Assembly: GCF_013402915.1 (NCBI RefSeq)
Contig: NC_050722.1
Coordinates: 1,116,001-1,180,000, forward strand
Reading direction: 5' to 3'
Source of the DNA: Zygotorulaspora mrakii
Lineage: Eukaryota > Ascomycota > Saccharomycetes > Saccharomycetales > Saccharomycetaceae
DNA length: 64,000 nt
Numbering within the stretch: the first letter of the stretch is position 1; each line of letters starts with the position of its first letter. The notes beneath the pieces were generated by a model. The model saw nothing but the letters and a program-made list of their open reading frames with translations, was not told the DNA's origin and ran no database searches. Shown here one piece after another: positions 50,235 to 62,900 of the stretch. The position numbers and the translations under genes were made by a program.

Positions 50235-53069
50235 TTAAAATTCCGACGCTGGAACAATCCTCTTCTTCGATCTAACACTTTCCAGATATGATGCATGTCT
50301 ATCTTCAATTTGAGACCATCCATTGACTTCCATTCTTGGTTTCATTAAATAGTTTTTCATAAAGTAGGGGTACTTTTCGATGAGTGTCTTAATTTCCTTT
50401 GATATTTCAGAACAATTATTCAAGTAGCGATCCATGGACTCCATGATTTGCACATATACATCTGATTTGAGATACAAGGTTGGTTCAAAACTGTGAGGTG
50501 CTTGCTTTTTTTGCTGAAGCAGCCATGGCTTCTGTTCCATTGTTGCTGATGTTTCCGCAAGCTTCTTTAGTAGCCTATATTTATGGATCAAGTTATAACC
50601 ATGAATCAACTTTTCGTTGACAATCTTCAGAGCCGCATCAATTGTTCTCGAATCTTCAAACATGACTTGGATTGCTTCATTCCACGAATTGTTATCTATC
50701 ACGAAACGCTTTTCCTCTAATTCCACCAGCAAAGGAGGCAAAGCCGTGATATTCTGCATTGCAGCCAGGTGCCGAATTTTGTAAAATAGGATACCAACAA
50801 ATAAAGTACATAATTTTTCATTTCTTACTGACGAAGAGCCCAATCTTTGATATTGCGAAATACGTGACACATACTTTTGAAAAATGTTATCAAAATCTTC
50901 CCAATGCTCGGTTTCCGCTGATAAAACTAAAAGTGAGCGCATTATACTGAATCTGTTATTAGACCATGATTCTTCCTTTGGATAAAACAACTCGTTATAG
51001 CGATTCAAAAGCTCCAGTGCCTTCATGGGACTATAAAATTTTGCCACTATTCGTACAGGCCATGACATCACAGATGGATGCAAACGCCAGTACGTGATAT
51101 CTAAGCTGTGATTAGCAGCGCTCTCCATTACTCTATTCAAAAGATCGATCGCCTGTTGGAGATCTCCCTTAGTTTGCATTTGAACTTTGAAAGTGGACTT
51201 TATAAGAAGATGTAGTATTTTTGAATTTACAGCAATTTTGTTCTCGACCATTTTTTTATACAAAGTCAAGACACCGTCTCGATGGGAAATCTTATCGTAT
51301 GCACTCATGATTGTCTCAAAATGGGATGCGTTGACCTTAACTTTGGGATGCTTCATTAAGTGCTCCAGGGTCTGCTCAGCGGTTTCAAAATCTCGTTTCA
51401 TTTCAACCAAATATCTGATGGTCATATTGTAGAATTCGGCATCTGTTGTAATTTTCCGTGCTACAACTTCATTAAGAACGATCTCGCAATTACGTCTATC
51501 ATTCATATTAATAAAGGCCTTGATGGCTTTATTATAAACCGATATCAATCGATGCTCCACTGGTTTCAAATTTCCATATCTTTTGAACAATTTAAGTGCT
51601 TCTTGGGGCATGCCACTTTCGATGTAAACATCCATCAAGGCTGCTATCGAAACCCCGGTTGGTTCTATATCGTAATGATTTAGCATGACAGTGAAAAGCT
51701 CTTGTGCGACAGCAATATTAGTAAACCTCGAGCACAAGTGTATCGGAATAGCAAAATGTTGTTCCGTAATTGTATTTCTATCATTTTCAGTCATTCTTTT
51801 TAGCAGACGTAAACTACCATCTAAGTCACTAAGGCCTCGATAAACCTTGAACATTATTGTATAAGTAGCAGTGGAGGGTACTACAGAGTATTTGCCAAAC
51901 AGTTCAAACTGCGCAAAGCAGCTATTTAAGTCACCGGTCTTGTAGTGAGCAAGAAGCAATGATTGAAGGACAGGATAGTTGGGAATCATCTCTCTCCTCA
52001 ACAATTGCGTATAGAGTTTATCAACACTTTCAAGTTCCCCTATTCTCGCCATTGAGTACATTACAATGCCATAGTGTTTGATGTTTGGCAATTCTCCGAC
52101 TCCAAAGAGAGCATTAAATTGATCTTGCAGTCCCTGCCAATTTGCTGAGTTCGCATAAGCTACCAAAAGGTAATCAAACTGCGATTGATCATTGTGTGCC
52201 TCAGGATATTTATCATAAGTTTGCTGTACTAGAGAATATTTTTGGAAATAACAATAGCTTTTCAAAATGGTGGTTAAATCTGATGCGACAATGGGTAAGC
52301 CTTTTTCAACTTTGAAAGACCACATGGTCTCCACCAAAGGTGTGTTTCCGTCGTACGCAAAGAGATACATCAATGTTGTTGCAAACTGTGATGCTGATGA
52401 AGGTCCCTGGGTTGTGTTTATCGCATTCAGAGACCTTTGAAAAAATATCTCATCATTTTTCCTTTTCTGTCGCAGAAAGAACAATAAGGTCTTGAGGACA
52501 TATTTGTATTGGATATAATTTGAAAAGTCACAATGACCCATTAATAACTTTATCCACCTGTTCCACTTCAGGATCGGTACTATTGCGTCAATTTCATTTT
52601 TAGACTTGACATAATCATTTAAGTCGACAAAAACACTATTTATGATATCAATTACCGCGCTCCTTCTGTTTAATGAAAACTGAGAAATTACCTGTGTCAT
52701 CACAACATCGAGAAAGTAAAATCGTTCCGTTCTTATAACAGCCTTGAGATACCTTTTGAGTTCATTGAACGATGCATCCTCCCGTAGATTACTTCCTCCA
52801 CCATTCACGAACAAAAATTTCTTTCCAAAAGTGACAACATTCGTGAATGCATGCTTTTCATATAAGTACCTTATGACATAGTTTCTCTCGGTAAGCGTTG
52901 GCGCTTGTTTTTGATTTGCCATATAGAAATTAATTAAAGCGGAACTGTCGGCTTGTTTCAAAGGTTCAACCGTCCTGTCATTCAGAATTGTTTTAACCTT
53001 TTTCGGTACCTCGGGACTCCATCGAATGTTCTTATAATGGTTTACAAGCGGTTTTGCATACCGCCTCAT
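50235..53069 (-). CDS. PET309: Pet309, mitochondrial COX1 translational activator (PPR protein)
   Basis: A 944-residue protein corresponding to S. cerevisiae YLR067C (965 aa). It stabilises and activates translation of COX1 mRNA in mitochondria. Degenerate pentatricopeptide repeats run through the centre (about 250-620), for example YGIVMYSMARIGELESVDKLYTQL and YTIMFKVYRGLSDLDGSLRLL-like stretches. The N-terminus MRRYAKPLVNHYKNIR is basic and could be a presequence. It is convergent with SPC3 and divergent from FYV7, as in S. cerevisiae. Assignment rests on synteny, length and PPR architecture. Confidence 0.93.
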   Translation of the reverse strand: MRRYAKPLVNHYKNIRWSPEVPKKVKTILNDRTVEPLKQADSSALINFYMANQKQAPTLTERNYVIRYLYEKHAFTNVVTFGKKFLFVNGGGSNLREDASFNELKRYLKAVIRTERFYFLDVVMTQVISQFSLNRRSAVIDIINSVFVDLNDYVKSKNEIDAIVPILKWNRWIKLLMGHCDFSNYIQYKYVLKTLLFFLRQKRKNDEIFFQRSLNAINTTQGPSSASQFATTLMYLFAYDGNTPLVETMWSFKVEKGLPIVASDLTTILKSYCYFQKYSLVQQTYDKYPEAHNDQSQFDYLLVAYANSANWQGLQDQFNALFGVGELPNIKHYGIVMYSMARIGELESVDKLYTQLLRREMIPNYPVLQSLLLAHYKTGDLNSCFAQFELFGKYSVVPSTATYTIMFKVYRGLSDLDGSLRLLKRMTENDRNTITEQHFAIPIHLCSRFTNIAVAQELFTVMLNHYDIEPTGVSIAALMDVYIESGMPQEALKLFKRYGNLKPVEHRLISVYNKAIKAFINMNDRRNCEIVLNEVVARKITTDAEFYNMTIRYLVEMKRDFETAEQTLEHLMKHPKVKVNASHFETIMSAYDKISHRDGVLTLYKKMVENKIAVNSKILHLLIKSTFKVQMQTKGDLQQAIDLLNRVMESAANHSLDITYWRLHPSVMSWPVRIVAKFYSPMKALELLNRYNELFYPKEESWSNNRFSIMRSLLVLSAETEHWEDFDNIFQKYVSRISQYQRLGSSSVRNEKLCTLFVGILFYKIRHLAAMQNITALPPLLVELEEKRFVIDNNSWNEAIQVMFEDSRTIDAALKIVNEKLIHGYNLIHKYRLLKKLAETSATMEQKPWLLQQKKQAPHSFEPTLYLKSDVYVQIMESMDRYLNNCSEISKEIKTLIEKYPYFMKNYLMKPRMEVNGWSQIEDRHASYLESVRSKKRIVPASEF

Positions 53070-53412
53070 GATCGACCACCGTACTTCACTGAGAGCTTAG
53101 GAAGATCAGCAATAGAGCCTTGGGACAGGTTTAATTCGTTCAGTAAATATGACCTTTGAGCCTGGATGGTAGTCCTTGCCAATGAATACGTCTGATTGTT
53201 CAACGTGTAAGAGACCATTGCCTGAATAAGGCCGATCAAAATTGTTTTCACGGCTTTCAATAACGAACTCGGACAAAAGTTATGTCCACTAGTTGAAAAA
53301 AATTCAAATTAGCCCTTCCGTCTCATCTCATAGAAAAGTGCAACATGACTACGCAAGTCGAATCATCTACATTTATTCACATCTGAAGACCCGGCTTGAC
53401 GACTCCATCAAG
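53070..53412. promoter_or_regulatory. Divergent PET309-FYV7 promoter region
   Basis: A 343-bp region between outward-reading genes. The FYV7 frame is open back to 53293, but that extension is unlike the family. No factor site is recognised. Confidence 0.4.
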
Positions 53413-53859
53413 ATGGCAACCACAAAGCAGCAGGAAAATCGAAAAAGGTTTACTAAAGAAGGCAAAGTCAAAGAGATTAGAAGAAGTCTGACCAAAAAAG
53501 CAAGATTGAAGAAAGGGTATCTCAAAGCACTGAAAGAAGAAGGCTATAGCATTCCTGAGAAGCAGCCAAAACTTATAACAGGAGAAAAGGCCAGGCAGAA
53601 TGATTCACACGAGGGAAAGATGAAATGGGATGGAAAGGTTCAGATTAAGAAACAGAGAAAAAAGCTTCAAAGAGATCTTCTTGAGGAACGTGGGAAAAAA
53701 GAGGCACAGAAGGTGAAGGAGAATAAAGAGAGACTTGAGACACGAGAAAAGAGAAAGGTGAATATGACTAAGAGAACGAGGTCGGGTCAACCGCTAATGG
53801 GTCCAAAGATTGAGGATCTTTTATCAAAGATTAAGGATGATGAGACCTACACGAGGTGA
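53413..53859 (+). CDS. FYV7: Fyv7, small-subunit rRNA processing factor
   Basis: A 148-residue very basic protein matching S. cerevisiae YLR068W (151 aa), a nucleolar factor needed for 18S rRNA processing. The N-terminal half carries the conserved NRKRFTKEGKVKEIRRSL and YLKALKEEGYSIPEK segments. The C-terminal half is a Lys/Glu-rich helix ending in GPKIEDLLSKIKDDETYTR. An upstream in-frame ATG at 53293 would add 40 residues absent from the family, so the ATG at 53413 is chosen. It is convergent with MEF1, with a 94-bp gap. Confidence 0.95.
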   Translation: MATTKQQENRKRFTKEGKVKEIRRSLTKKARLKKGYLKALKEEGYSIPEKQPKLITGEKARQNDSHEGKMKWDGKVQIKKQRKKLQRDLLEERGKKEAQKVKENKERLETREKRKVNMTKRTRSGQPLMGPKIEDLLSKIKDDETYTR

Positions 53860-53953
53860 AGAGAGTCCGAGAATATACAGTTTTAATATAATATAGATAT
53901 GTACATGATGGGTTAAAAATACGCGGCGTAATTGCTAGATTACTGCCTTTACT

Positions 53954-56254
53954 TTATTTGTTTTGCTGTTGTTTTTTGACAAATTCTGCAATCAATGCTT
54001 TCTGAACATGGGGTGCGGTTGGAGCATAGTGACTGAACTCTAAAGAGAACTCACCTTTGCCTTGAGTAGAAGCTCTCAAAGAGGTTGCGTACCCGAAGAG
54101 ATTACTCAACGGACATTCTGCTTTGATAGTGAATTCGTCATGACCATTCTCCGTATCCTGAATCACTGCTTGTAATTTGTTTAATGATCCGATGACATTT
54201 CCTTGAAATTCATTTGGTGAAGTAACCGAAACTGTCATTATAGGTTCCAATACAACAGGATTTGCATTCAAAAATGCTTCACGGAAGGCAGCCATTGCAG
54301 CAGTCTTAAAAGATAGTTCATTAGAATCGACAGCATGAATGGCACCATCGTTTATCAACATCTTGACACCTATTACTTTATGTCCAACCAAGGGACCCTT
54401 CTCGCAAGAGTCATCAAAACCCTTACCACAAGCTGCTAAGTATTTATCAGGTATACGACCTCCTACAACAGCTGTTTTAAAAATGTTTTCTTTGTTTCCT
54501 TCTTCTACTGGCGACAAGGTACCAATAACTCTACCGAATTGACCGGCACCACCAGATTGCTTTTTATGGGTATGATCGAAATCAGCTGGCAAAGTGATAG
54601 ACTCCCTATAAGAGACTTGTGGTTTACCTGTCGTACACTCGACGTTATACTCACGGTTCATTCTTTCGACATAGATCTCTAAATGGAGCTCACCCATACC
54701 TGAGATGACTGTCTCTTTGGACTCAGCGTCGAATCTCACCCTAAATGTTGGGTCCTCTTTCTGAAAACGATTCAAAGCTTTGGAGAAGTTAGCTGCATCC
54801 TTTGTTTTTGGAGTGATGGATAAAGAAACCACAGCATCTGGAACATACATTGAAGACATTGAATAATCTACTGTTCCATCTGTGAAAGTATCACCGGAGG
54901 AACACTCTATTCCAAATGTAGCGCAGATTTCACCAGAGCCAACTTCTTCAACATCTTCCAATTCGTTGGAATGCATTCTAACCAATCTGGAAATTTTGAC
55001 TTTTTTGCCAGTTTTGACATTTGTAATATAATTACCTTTTCTCATGCGTCCTTGATAGACACGAATATAGGTTAGTTGACCGTACTGCCCTTCTTCAAGT
55101 TTGAACGCTAAGCCAACAAAAGGCTGCTCAATTGATGGAACCAAGTTGATCTTTTTTTCATTGTCAGCCACATCAAGGGCAGTATTTAGGATCTCAGAAG
55201 GATTAGGTAAATAGTCAACGATCGCATCTAAAACTGGCTGAATACCAGTGTTAGCTAAAGCTGAACCCATTAACACTGGACTGAACTTTCTAGCTATTGT
55301 AGATCTCCGAATAGCACCTTTGATTTGGACATTGGTGGGTTCCTTTTCGTCCAAAAATAGTTCTGCGATCTCATCATCTACATCAGCTAATGTTTCTATC
55401 AAAAGTTGTCTTTTCTCTTCAACTAATTCTTTCAAATCATTTGGAATAGGTCCTTTCACAATGTTCTCACCATTATCACCTTTGTTATACAGTGCAACAC
55501 GATCGATGATGTCCACAATACCTTCCAAATCTGATTCAGCACCAATTGGAACTTGAACAGCAGCAGCGGGGATTTTCAGTTTGGAATTGATTTGGGAAAT
55601 AGCCTTAAAAGGATCAGCACCCATACGGTCCATCTTATTTATGAAGGTGACTCTGGGGATGTTATACCTACGCATTTGACGATCAACCGTGACCGTTTGA
55701 GATTGTACACCAGAAACTGCACATACAACCAATACAGCACCATCTAAAACTCGCAATGCACGTTCAACCTCAATCGTAAAATCGATGTGACCAGGCGTAT
55801 CAATCAGATTGAAATGTAAGTGTGCTCCATCCTTTTCCCAAGAGCAGTATGTAGCGGCTGATTGAATAGTAATACCTTTCTCTCTCTCCAAATCCATGGA
55901 ATCCATCTTGGCACCAACATTATCACGTCCTCTGACTTCATGAATGGCTTTGATCCTTCCAGTGTAGTATAAAACACGCTCAGTGAATGTGGTCTTTCCT
56001 GAATCAATATGCGCAGATATACCGATGTTACGCAGAATACTGGCTGCTTTCACATCTGCGGGTTCGAGTGTTTTTGCGATCTGACTCAAGACTACTGCTT
56101 CTTCTTCATAAGTAGATTGCAGCTTGAAGTTACTATGAAATGATCGTCCGTTCTGTAGTGGACCAGTGACATGTCTACCAAATTTTATCGGAAACGCACA
56201 TTTCAGTAGCGAGAGTCCACTTCTTAAGCTACTAGAGGGCCTATGAAGCAACAT
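53954..56254 (-). CDS. MEF1: Mitochondrial elongation factor G
   Basis: A 766-residue translational GTPase (S. cerevisiae YLR069C, 761 aa) that drives ribosome translocation in mitochondrial translation. The first 45 residues are a basic presequence. GTPase motifs are AHIDSGKTT at 81-89, RGITIQSA-like EKGITIQSA in switch I, DTPGHID and NKMDRMGAD. Domain IV and V landmarks ([10 protein letters not shown] and [19 protein letters not shown]) follow. The gene sits between FYV7 and FET5, with XYL2 beyond FET5; FET5 from the chromosome VI track is interleaved here. Confidence 0.98.
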   Translation of the reverse strand: MLLHRPSSSLRSGLSLLKCAFPIKFGRHVTGPLQNGRSFHSNFKLQSTYEEEAVVLSQIAKTLEPADVKAASILRNIGISAHIDSGKTTFTERVLYYTGRIKAIHEVRGRDNVGAKMDSMDLEREKGITIQSAATYCSWEKDGAHLHFNLIDTPGHIDFTIEVERALRVLDGAVLVVCAVSGVQSQTVTVDRQMRRYNIPRVTFINKMDRMGADPFKAISQINSKLKIPAAAVQVPIGAESDLEGIVDIIDRVALYNKGDNGENIVKGPIPNDLKELVEEKRQLLIETLADVDDEIAELFLDEKEPTNVQIKGAIRRSTIARKFSPVLMGSALANTGIQPVLDAIVDYLPNPSEILNTALDVADNEKKINLVPSIEQPFVGLAFKLEEGQYGQLTYIRVYQGRMRKGNYITNVKTGKKVKISRLVRMHSNELEDVEEVGSGEICATFGIECSSGDTFTDGTVDYSMSSMYVPDAVVSLSITPKTKDAANFSKALNRFQKEDPTFRVRFDAESKETVISGMGELHLEIYVERMNREYNVECTTGKPQVSYRESITLPADFDHTHKKQSGGAGQFGRVIGTLSPVEEGNKENIFKTAVVGGRIPDKYLAACGKGFDDSCEKGPLVGHKVIGVKMLINDGAIHAVDSNELSFKTAAMAAFREAFLNANPVVLEPIMTVSVTSPNEFQGNVIGSLNKLQAVIQDTENGHDEFTIKAECPLSNLFGYATSLRASTQGKGEFSLEFSHYAPTAPHVQKALIAEFVKKQQQNK

Positions 56255-56474
56255 CTAGATGCAAAGCGACTGATAACCAAGTAGGATTGTCACCTTCCAG
56301 CTCGAATAGCTTCATATTTCGAGAGTTTTTCTTTTGGGTTTGTCTCTGTCATTAGATTCAAATTTTTGCAGTAAAACCGTGCACCGCATCAAGGTTTTTT
56401 AGCGGTATATGCTACATAAGCTATGAATTGTTATACTTACTATTTCTTTATCAGTCGTCATTAAAATCGTTAGA

Positions 56475-58337
56475 TTAATATGCAATATTGTTTTCATCTA
56501 AAACTTTCTTCAGTGTATCATACACTTTTTGGTCATCGGGAATCACTTCGGTTAATCCGTAATCTGCAATGGAATATAATCCCCACAAAGCGACCAGCGT
56601 TGAAAGAACAAATGCTATGTAACCTTTAGCAGTGAAGCCTGTTGGTAAAGGATTCGGTTGTCTAGGTAGGCCATCCATATTGAACCAGTCATCCGAATGC
56701 CCCGCGGCATTCCCGACGTTGAGAATACCGGCAGCAGAACAAATGTCTTTGTAGTTCTCAGATAAAATATTTGCCTTTTGCAATGCGAAGGGGTCCTCAA
56801 TAAAGACTGATGCAAGACCTTGTGTCAGATGCCAGTCTACGTGACAATGGAAAAACCATATACCAGGATTATCGGCTTTGAATCTTAGTACTACGTGCCC
56901 GTTTGGCTGTAAGAGCACAGTATCCCTCAAGGCCGGTTTCTCTGGGAATGGCATTAAAGGAGCGGATTCGTTGTATCGAACTGTAATTTCATCTTGTTGA
57001 TCAGGTGAGTAATCACCATCTTCACGAAATCCAGGTGACTGTTGCACTATTTGAAAGTTGTGGCCATGTAAATGGAATGGATGTTTGCCGGGATCGTAGT
57101 TATTTAGCACTACTTCAATAATCTCACCCCTCTGAAAGACGTACGGGTTTATGTTGTCACCATAGATCCGTGAGTCATTGGCATATTTACCAGAAGTCAA
57201 AACTGTCGTCAATGTTGGAACTTTTGGGTGAACATAAGTGACATTATTGAAAAATGCATAGCTCACACCGTCACCCAAATTATCCATTCTAATATCAAAA
57301 GTAATTTGAACATCGTAATCGTCATAGAGTTCAACTTCATCAAATGTTGTTAAAAAAAACTCATTCGCAGCTTCCTTAAAATCATTGACAATGAAATCTT
57401 CCGGCTTACCATATTCTTTATTATAAGATATTTCGTGAGTTCTGTTCAATACCAGCTCTGGAGGTATTACATCTAACATGACTTCATCCATAATTTGCAT
57501 TAAAGCGAAGTTTTTATGAGGATCCTGCTCCTTCGCTTTCACGAGAGCACTTACCCTTTGTCCAGTGGTCAAATAGAGTAAATTAGTGGTATTTGGCTTA
57601 ACGTAAACACCATCAATTTCGACAATAGTAAAATTATGCGATTCGAATGCGACATATTGAGAAACGAAGAGTCCTGAATTAATGAAACGTAACAAGTATG
57701 TTTTACCAGGCTCAAAATCTAGAGTTGCATTTAGCGTGTTGTTGAATAACAGATTCTGTGGAATTGGTTCGGCACCAGTGGGATTATACCTTGTTAAAAA
57801 CTCGTCAGTGACAGTATAATAAGGCTTCCAGTATAACTCGGAGAGCTGGATTACCATTTCCTCATCATACTCAAAAGGTTCGTCGTCATCATGAATTATG
57901 AATGCACCTCTCATACCATCACCATACTGGGACCCAGAATGCGCGTGATACCAATAAGTCCCAACTTGATCTCCGACAGTGAAATTATAAAGGTACGTCC
58001 GGCCTGGCAATATTGGACATTGAGTGACCATAGAAGGCCCATCCATTTGGATTGAGTTACCGTCGCTGATGTTATGGAACATCCCGTGAAAGTGAAGCGA
58101 CGTTGATGCGCCATCCTCAAACCCATTTGTAAGATAAACTTCCAACCGGTCGCCTTTATTAACGTGAATATCAGGTACAGGCCAATGCCCATTGAAACCG
58201 ATCATTTTTCTTTCATGAACACCGTCAGGGTTCGCAGTAACCCATCCAGTTGTGAAGTTAAAAGTGTGAGTCCTGGCACTCGCCAGAGAGGCACAGAAGA
58301 ATGATACGAACAATGAAAGCACGGACTGAAAGATCAT
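56475..58337 (-). CDS. FET5: Fet5/Fet3-type multicopper ferroxidase
   Basis: A 620-residue type I membrane protein that oxidises Fe(II) to Fe(III) using O2, coupled to an iron permease. The frame is open to 58397, but the ATG at 58337 gives a clean signal peptide (MIFQSVLSLFVSFFCASLASA) and the family length (S. cerevisiae Fet5, YFL041W, 622 aa). Copper-ligand motifs are HFHG (82-85), WYHAH (129-133), HPFHLHGH and HCHVDWH. There are many N-glycosylation sequons and one membrane segment near the C-terminus (GYIAFVLSTLVALWGLY). Synteny indicates the vacuolar FET5, which works with Fth1, rather than plasma-membrane FET3. This yeast may use it differently. Confidence 0.94.
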   Translation of the reverse strand: MIFQSVLSLFVSFFCASLASARTHTFNFTTGWVTANPDGVHERKMIGFNGHWPVPDIHVNKGDRLEVYLTNGFEDGASTSLHFHGMFHNISDGNSIQMDGPSMVTQCPILPGRTYLYNFTVGDQVGTYWYHAHSGSQYGDGMRGAFIIHDDDEPFEYDEEMVIQLSELYWKPYYTVTDEFLTRYNPTGAEPIPQNLLFNNTLNATLDFEPGKTYLLRFINSGLFVSQYVAFESHNFTIVEIDGVYVKPNTTNLLYLTTGQRVSALVKAKEQDPHKNFALMQIMDEVMLDVIPPELVLNRTHEISYNKEYGKPEDFIVNDFKEAANEFFLTTFDEVELYDDYDVQITFDIRMDNLGDGVSYAFFNNVTYVHPKVPTLTTVLTSGKYANDSRIYGDNINPYVFQRGEIIEVVLNNYDPGKHPFHLHGHNFQIVQQSPGFREDGDYSPDQQDEITVRYNESAPLMPFPEKPALRDTVLLQPNGHVVLRFKADNPGIWFFHCHVDWHLTQGLASVFIEDPFALQKANILSENYKDICSAAGILNVGNAAGHSDDWFNMDGLPRQPNPLPTGFTAKGYIAFVLSTLVALWGLYSIADYGLTEVIPDDQKVYDTLKKVLDENNIAY

Positions 58338-58710
58338 CCTTTTGTGGCAGAAAACAACAACGGAAAGAACTTGGGAAAGAATCAAGCTTATCACCAACAG
58401 TACTGGTAGAGATAAATGATATTTTAGTATCTGAATCCTTTAAATGCAATAGTCTTCTCTTCAAGTATTCTCTTACTTGCTTTTGTGACTTTGGTGTGAT
58501 GGGCTTCTAATAATTCATTTTTTTCAGTTTTCAACTTATCGAATCAATGCCTCTCTTTGCACCCTGAAAAACACAGGGACACCTACGAAAAGGAAAGAGT
58601 ACATGTCAAGAGGATCAAAACTTGGATGATGTTCGGATACACACTATTTAGCTATTCTTTATTAATCATACATAAATCAGATGATACCATTCTGCATACA
58701 GGAGTTCCGA
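58338..58710 (-). promoter_or_regulatory. FET5 upstream region and XYL2 3' end
   Basis: A 373-bp spacer between two leftward genes. I looked for Aft1-type CACCC sites and found no convincing match. Nothing else is recognised. Confidence 0.4.
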
Positions 58711-59778
58711 TCATTCGGGTCCTTCTATAATAGTCTTAGTAATCTCGGCGGCATGGTCAACATTGTACTTGTATGCTTCAACAGCCTCTGCAAATGGAAA
58801 TCTACGGGTGATCAAAGGCCTCACATCAATTTTGCCCGTGGTAATCAAAGAAACGGCATCTTTGTAATCACCTTTGTAGTATCTGAATGAACCGTGAAAT
58901 GTAAGCTCTTTAACACCAAGCTCGGTAATGGGGAAGAGAACATCGTCCTTACCCATACCTACTTGCACTATAGAGCCGCCTCGGTTGCAGACCTTTACTG
59001 CAGCTCTGATGCATGATTCTGCGCCAGAGCATTCGAACACAACATCTGGCTTCCTACCACCTAGCGCTTTCGAAATCTCCTTAACAATATCAGCTTCTTT
59101 TTCGTGTGGCTTCCAGCGTAGGGCATGTGTAGCCTTGAATTGCTTTGCCCTCTCCAGTTTATGTTCGAAAATGTCAATGAAAACAATCTCAAGCGCACCA
59201 AACGCACTAGCTGTGGCACCTGTCAACAATCCGACAGGACCTGCACCAAACACAACAGCAACGTTCCCAAAGGTAGTCTTGGCTAATTTATTTGCATGAA
59301 CAGCCACAGATAGAGGCTCCACGATAGCACCCTCTTCAAAAGACACATGGTCCTCCAATTTGTACACAAAATCTTTTGGCACCAAAAAATACTTCAATAG
59401 AGTACCATCGTAGGGAGGCGTGGCACAGAATCTCATATGTGGGCATAAATTATAGTGTCCAGACATCGTCTCTTCGGAGTATCTGCTGGGGATACCCGGT
59501 TCAATAGCTACGCGATCGCCAACTTTCACATTCTGGACTTTGCTACCAACCTCAACTACTACTCCACTTGATTCGTGGCCCAGAACCATTGGCTCCTTCA
59601 CAACAAAGTCGCCGATGGCCCCTGTCTTATAGTAGTGAACGTCTGATCCACAGATACCTGTGGCCTTGATCTGAACTTTGACATCGTTCGGATCTTCAAT
59701 CTCTGGAATTGGACGTTTGCCAATCGTTATGAGACCTGCTTTTTGCAATATGACTGCTTCTTGCTCCGCTTGAACCAT
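58711..59778 (-). CDS. XYL2: Xylitol/polyol dehydrogenase (medium-chain zinc ADH family)
   Basis: A 355-residue NAD-dependent dehydrogenase that oxidises xylitol to xylulose; sorbitol is another usual substrate. Catalytic zinc ligands are visible as C43 in [10 protein letters not shown] and H68-E69 in GHESSG. The NAD-binding motif GAGPVGLL begins near residue 176. It corresponds to S. cerevisiae XYL2 (YLR070C, 356 aa) by position between MEF1 and RGR1 and by length. Sorbitol dehydrogenases (SOR1/2) are close relatives, so substrate preference is inferred. Confidence 0.93.
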   Translation of the reverse strand: MVQAEQEAVILQKAGLITIGKRPIPEIEDPNDVKVQIKATGICGSDVHYYKTGAIGDFVVKEPMVLGHESSGVVVEVGSKVQNVKVGDRVAIEPGIPSRYSEETMSGHYNLCPHMRFCATPPYDGTLLKYFLVPKDFVYKLEDHVSFEEGAIVEPLSVAVHANKLAKTTFGNVAVVFGAGPVGLLTGATASAFGALEIVFIDIFEHKLERAKQFKATHALRWKPHEKEADIVKEISKALGGRKPDVVFECSGAESCIRAAVKVCNRGGSIVQVGMGKDDVLFPITELGVKELTFHGSFRYYKGDYKDAVSLITTGKIDVRPLITRRFPFAEAVEAYKYNVDHAAEITKTIIEGPE

Positions 59779-59954
59779 CTTGCTTACTACTTAACTTAAC
59801 TCCGTTATATCTCTTGTATATCAAAAAAATCCTTTATTTCGAAATAAACTGCTGACTGTTTCTATGTGCTACACATAAAAGATATAGAAAAACTTCAAAA
59901 TGTAAAGTGTAAATATTACAACTGTTATAGTTGATAGGATTAAAGATTCTAAAT

Positions 59955-62900
59955 TTATTCTCTTTCATCCCGCATTTTATCAGTTTTTGGCACGAGAGTT
60001 CCCCGGGTTCCCCGTGATGCGCTTGCCGGCGATGAAAAATCCCAAGATGCTGTAATAGGAGTAACTTTGCTATCACCATTTTCGATTCCGGTTCCATTGA
60101 CATTTGAGGTGAGAGTAGAATTTGAGTTAGATTTGAACTTATTACTACCCGCGACGGGTGCCGCATTCAGGGTTGTGCGGGAATCATTTTCGTAAGTAAT
60201 GTTACTATCTGTCTTGAGAATACTGTGAATTTCTTGCAAAACAGGTCCAATGTCCGATGGGTCGCATGCTATACCGTCACCCAGTTTTATGGCATTACGG
60301 TACTTGATCTCACGATTGCTTGCCAGGGCTTCCTTTGTATCTAACATAAATATCTGGTTGCGAACTTGATGCACCAGCGGATATGCCAGAGATTTAGTAG
60401 ATATGTGTTCCTCGTCTGAAAAATGCACGTAAAATTGAGTCTTGTTCCGACCATTGTGAAATACACCTTTCAGCTCTATTATAAGGGTGATTTTTGTGCC
60501 AGATTCGGGGTTATGATACAAGAGCTGGTATTCACGAAGGTTGTGCAGACCCAAATTGATCATTGTGAAACATTCAGAATTCTCTTTGTCTTCGGAAAGA
60601 ATCACTTTTAAAGTTGTGAATAATGACGACGTGAACTGTAGGTAATTGAAAATGAATTGACAGTCCAGGCCTTCATTATCGATGAATGGTTGAACAATGT
60701 ATTGCGGATTACCTGGAGAGAGTTTAACTTCTAGCTTCTCTACGGTTTGCTCATTTGTTTTAATGCTAATGGTGCAATCCCGGTCATCCGAACTATGCAC
60801 CAAGTATTTGAAAGAAACTTCATTAGGCTTCAGTGCAACAATCCTGAAATTCTCCGAAGCAAAGTTTTTGTGTAGCCTTTCAACAACATCTGTGAGTACA
60901 ACTAATTGCATCAATTTTTTTCTGAATTTCGTCAAACATTGGATGATATCATTCAGGTTGGTGAAATTCTCACTTAAGTAGAATGTTAAGGGGTCTTTAG
61001 GGACAAAATGAATCAGCAATTCATCACATGTGCATTTGATCATCATCGTGTTCCGTTTGAACTTTGCAAACAGATGTATCTCTGAATTTATGTAGTCGAA
61101 CTTCATAAACATCGAGCTTTCTAGAATATCATTCAAAGCTTTAGATCCTTCCAAAAAGGATTCGAGCTCTAAAGTAATGATAGGGGTGGATGTATTATCA
61201 GCTCCTGGTTGAGTTTTATTAGTGCTGGTGGGTAATGCCGAGCCGTTCAATTCATTTGATGGTTTGACTGGGCATGTGATATATTCGGGAAGGGGTGAGG
61301 ACAATGCATCCACACGACATGCTGTATTCCGAATCTTCAATTGATTCAATGAGTCAATTAATGTGTGATTTATAATTTTATGAAATATGGCCTTTTGTAA
61401 ATGCAAAACTTTTTGATATGTAATCGATTCCAACTTTGCAGAGGTGACACCTGTATTACTCAAATACGATAGCTCCCATTTTCCCCTAACAGAAATGACT
61501 TTACCCACACGTTTTTCGATTATGCAGGATTTATTTGATGAGACTACTGTTAAGATCAAATACCAATTTGCCAACCAACTCGGCAGTCTAGTGAAGATGT
61601 CATCCTGGAGTAAATCTGACGAATTAGCATAAGCAACTTCCACATGTTGTTGGCTAATGATTGGTTGATCAAGTTTGATGACTTTGCTACAAACCCAACC
61701 AGTTTTCTCGAACATGTTCCTTAATGCGTGTGTAATCTTTTCAAGCTTTAACCTTTGAAGTACCCTGGTCAACTCATCCGCATTTTCTGCTCTGTTAATT
61801 CTACTGACGTATTTTGATAAAAGGGCCGTTGGATTTCTGAAATAAAAAACACCGGTGATCAAGTCTATCTTCAGTTGAACTGGAGCCATAGAAATACAAG
61901 TAGTTGGAATTTGAAAAAGAAGGACGTCTGGATTTTCTTCATCTTCCTGGAAAACATCTTTGGCTAAAAGGTCTGCCTTTATTATATGCGAGTGATTGAA
62001 CATTATCTCATCAAGAATTGCCTCCAGATTTTGTAAAATATCACTGTAAACTGTTGGTATGCGTGATTGGTTGGCCATGGGATTATTCCACTTCAAAATG
62101 AGATTTCGCGTACGGCGGTCAACACCAATTGTGATGGTAGCCTTTTGACCCATTTTTGAATGAATCCAATACTTGATTGAGATTCTGCTCCTTTTCGAAT
62201 CATACCTATGAAGCAAATTACCTCCAGAAAATTTCCCGCTACTTTCTAGTTTCAGAAGCTCTGTGTGAACCATGTAGAGCTGTAATGTGAGTACATATTT
62301 GTGGAGGAAGTTGTATAGACTTACCAATGGTTTATTACTTTTGTAAAGTATTTCATTAATGACCTTTTCAATTCTTGCTTTATTAAGAGGTAACATATGG
62401 CTAACAAATAAAAACTTTAAGTCAACGAAAAAAAGCGGTGAATGACAATCTATAGTTGCCAATTGAATTTCGAATTGTTCTTGTACTGTAATGTATATTC
62501 GCCCATTTTTTATTGTGTAATCGTGGAACTGCTCCGGTACTTCGACAAGTGCCATCTTCAATGATACTCCTAAGTTCAAATCCTTAAGCCTTTGCAAAAT
62601 GAGTCTTGTTGGTATAGTCTCTACACCATTTGTTGGTTGTTCAGAAACTTCTTGCTCGCCACTGATTTTGAAATTATGTGTAGGCAAGTTGGTTCTCCCT
62701 AAACTCAAAACTTCCAATGCAGTGACCAAGTCAACGTTGGGCAACTTAGCATTAGACATTGCTGTCAAATTGTTCCTGAGAGCCCATATACAGTTGTTCA
62801 CAGTGGCATTAGTGACTCTAAACCAATTCAAAACATCAATCATTGTGTGAAAATTGTTATTCTTAATCGTGCGACACCACTTCAATAGGACATATAATTT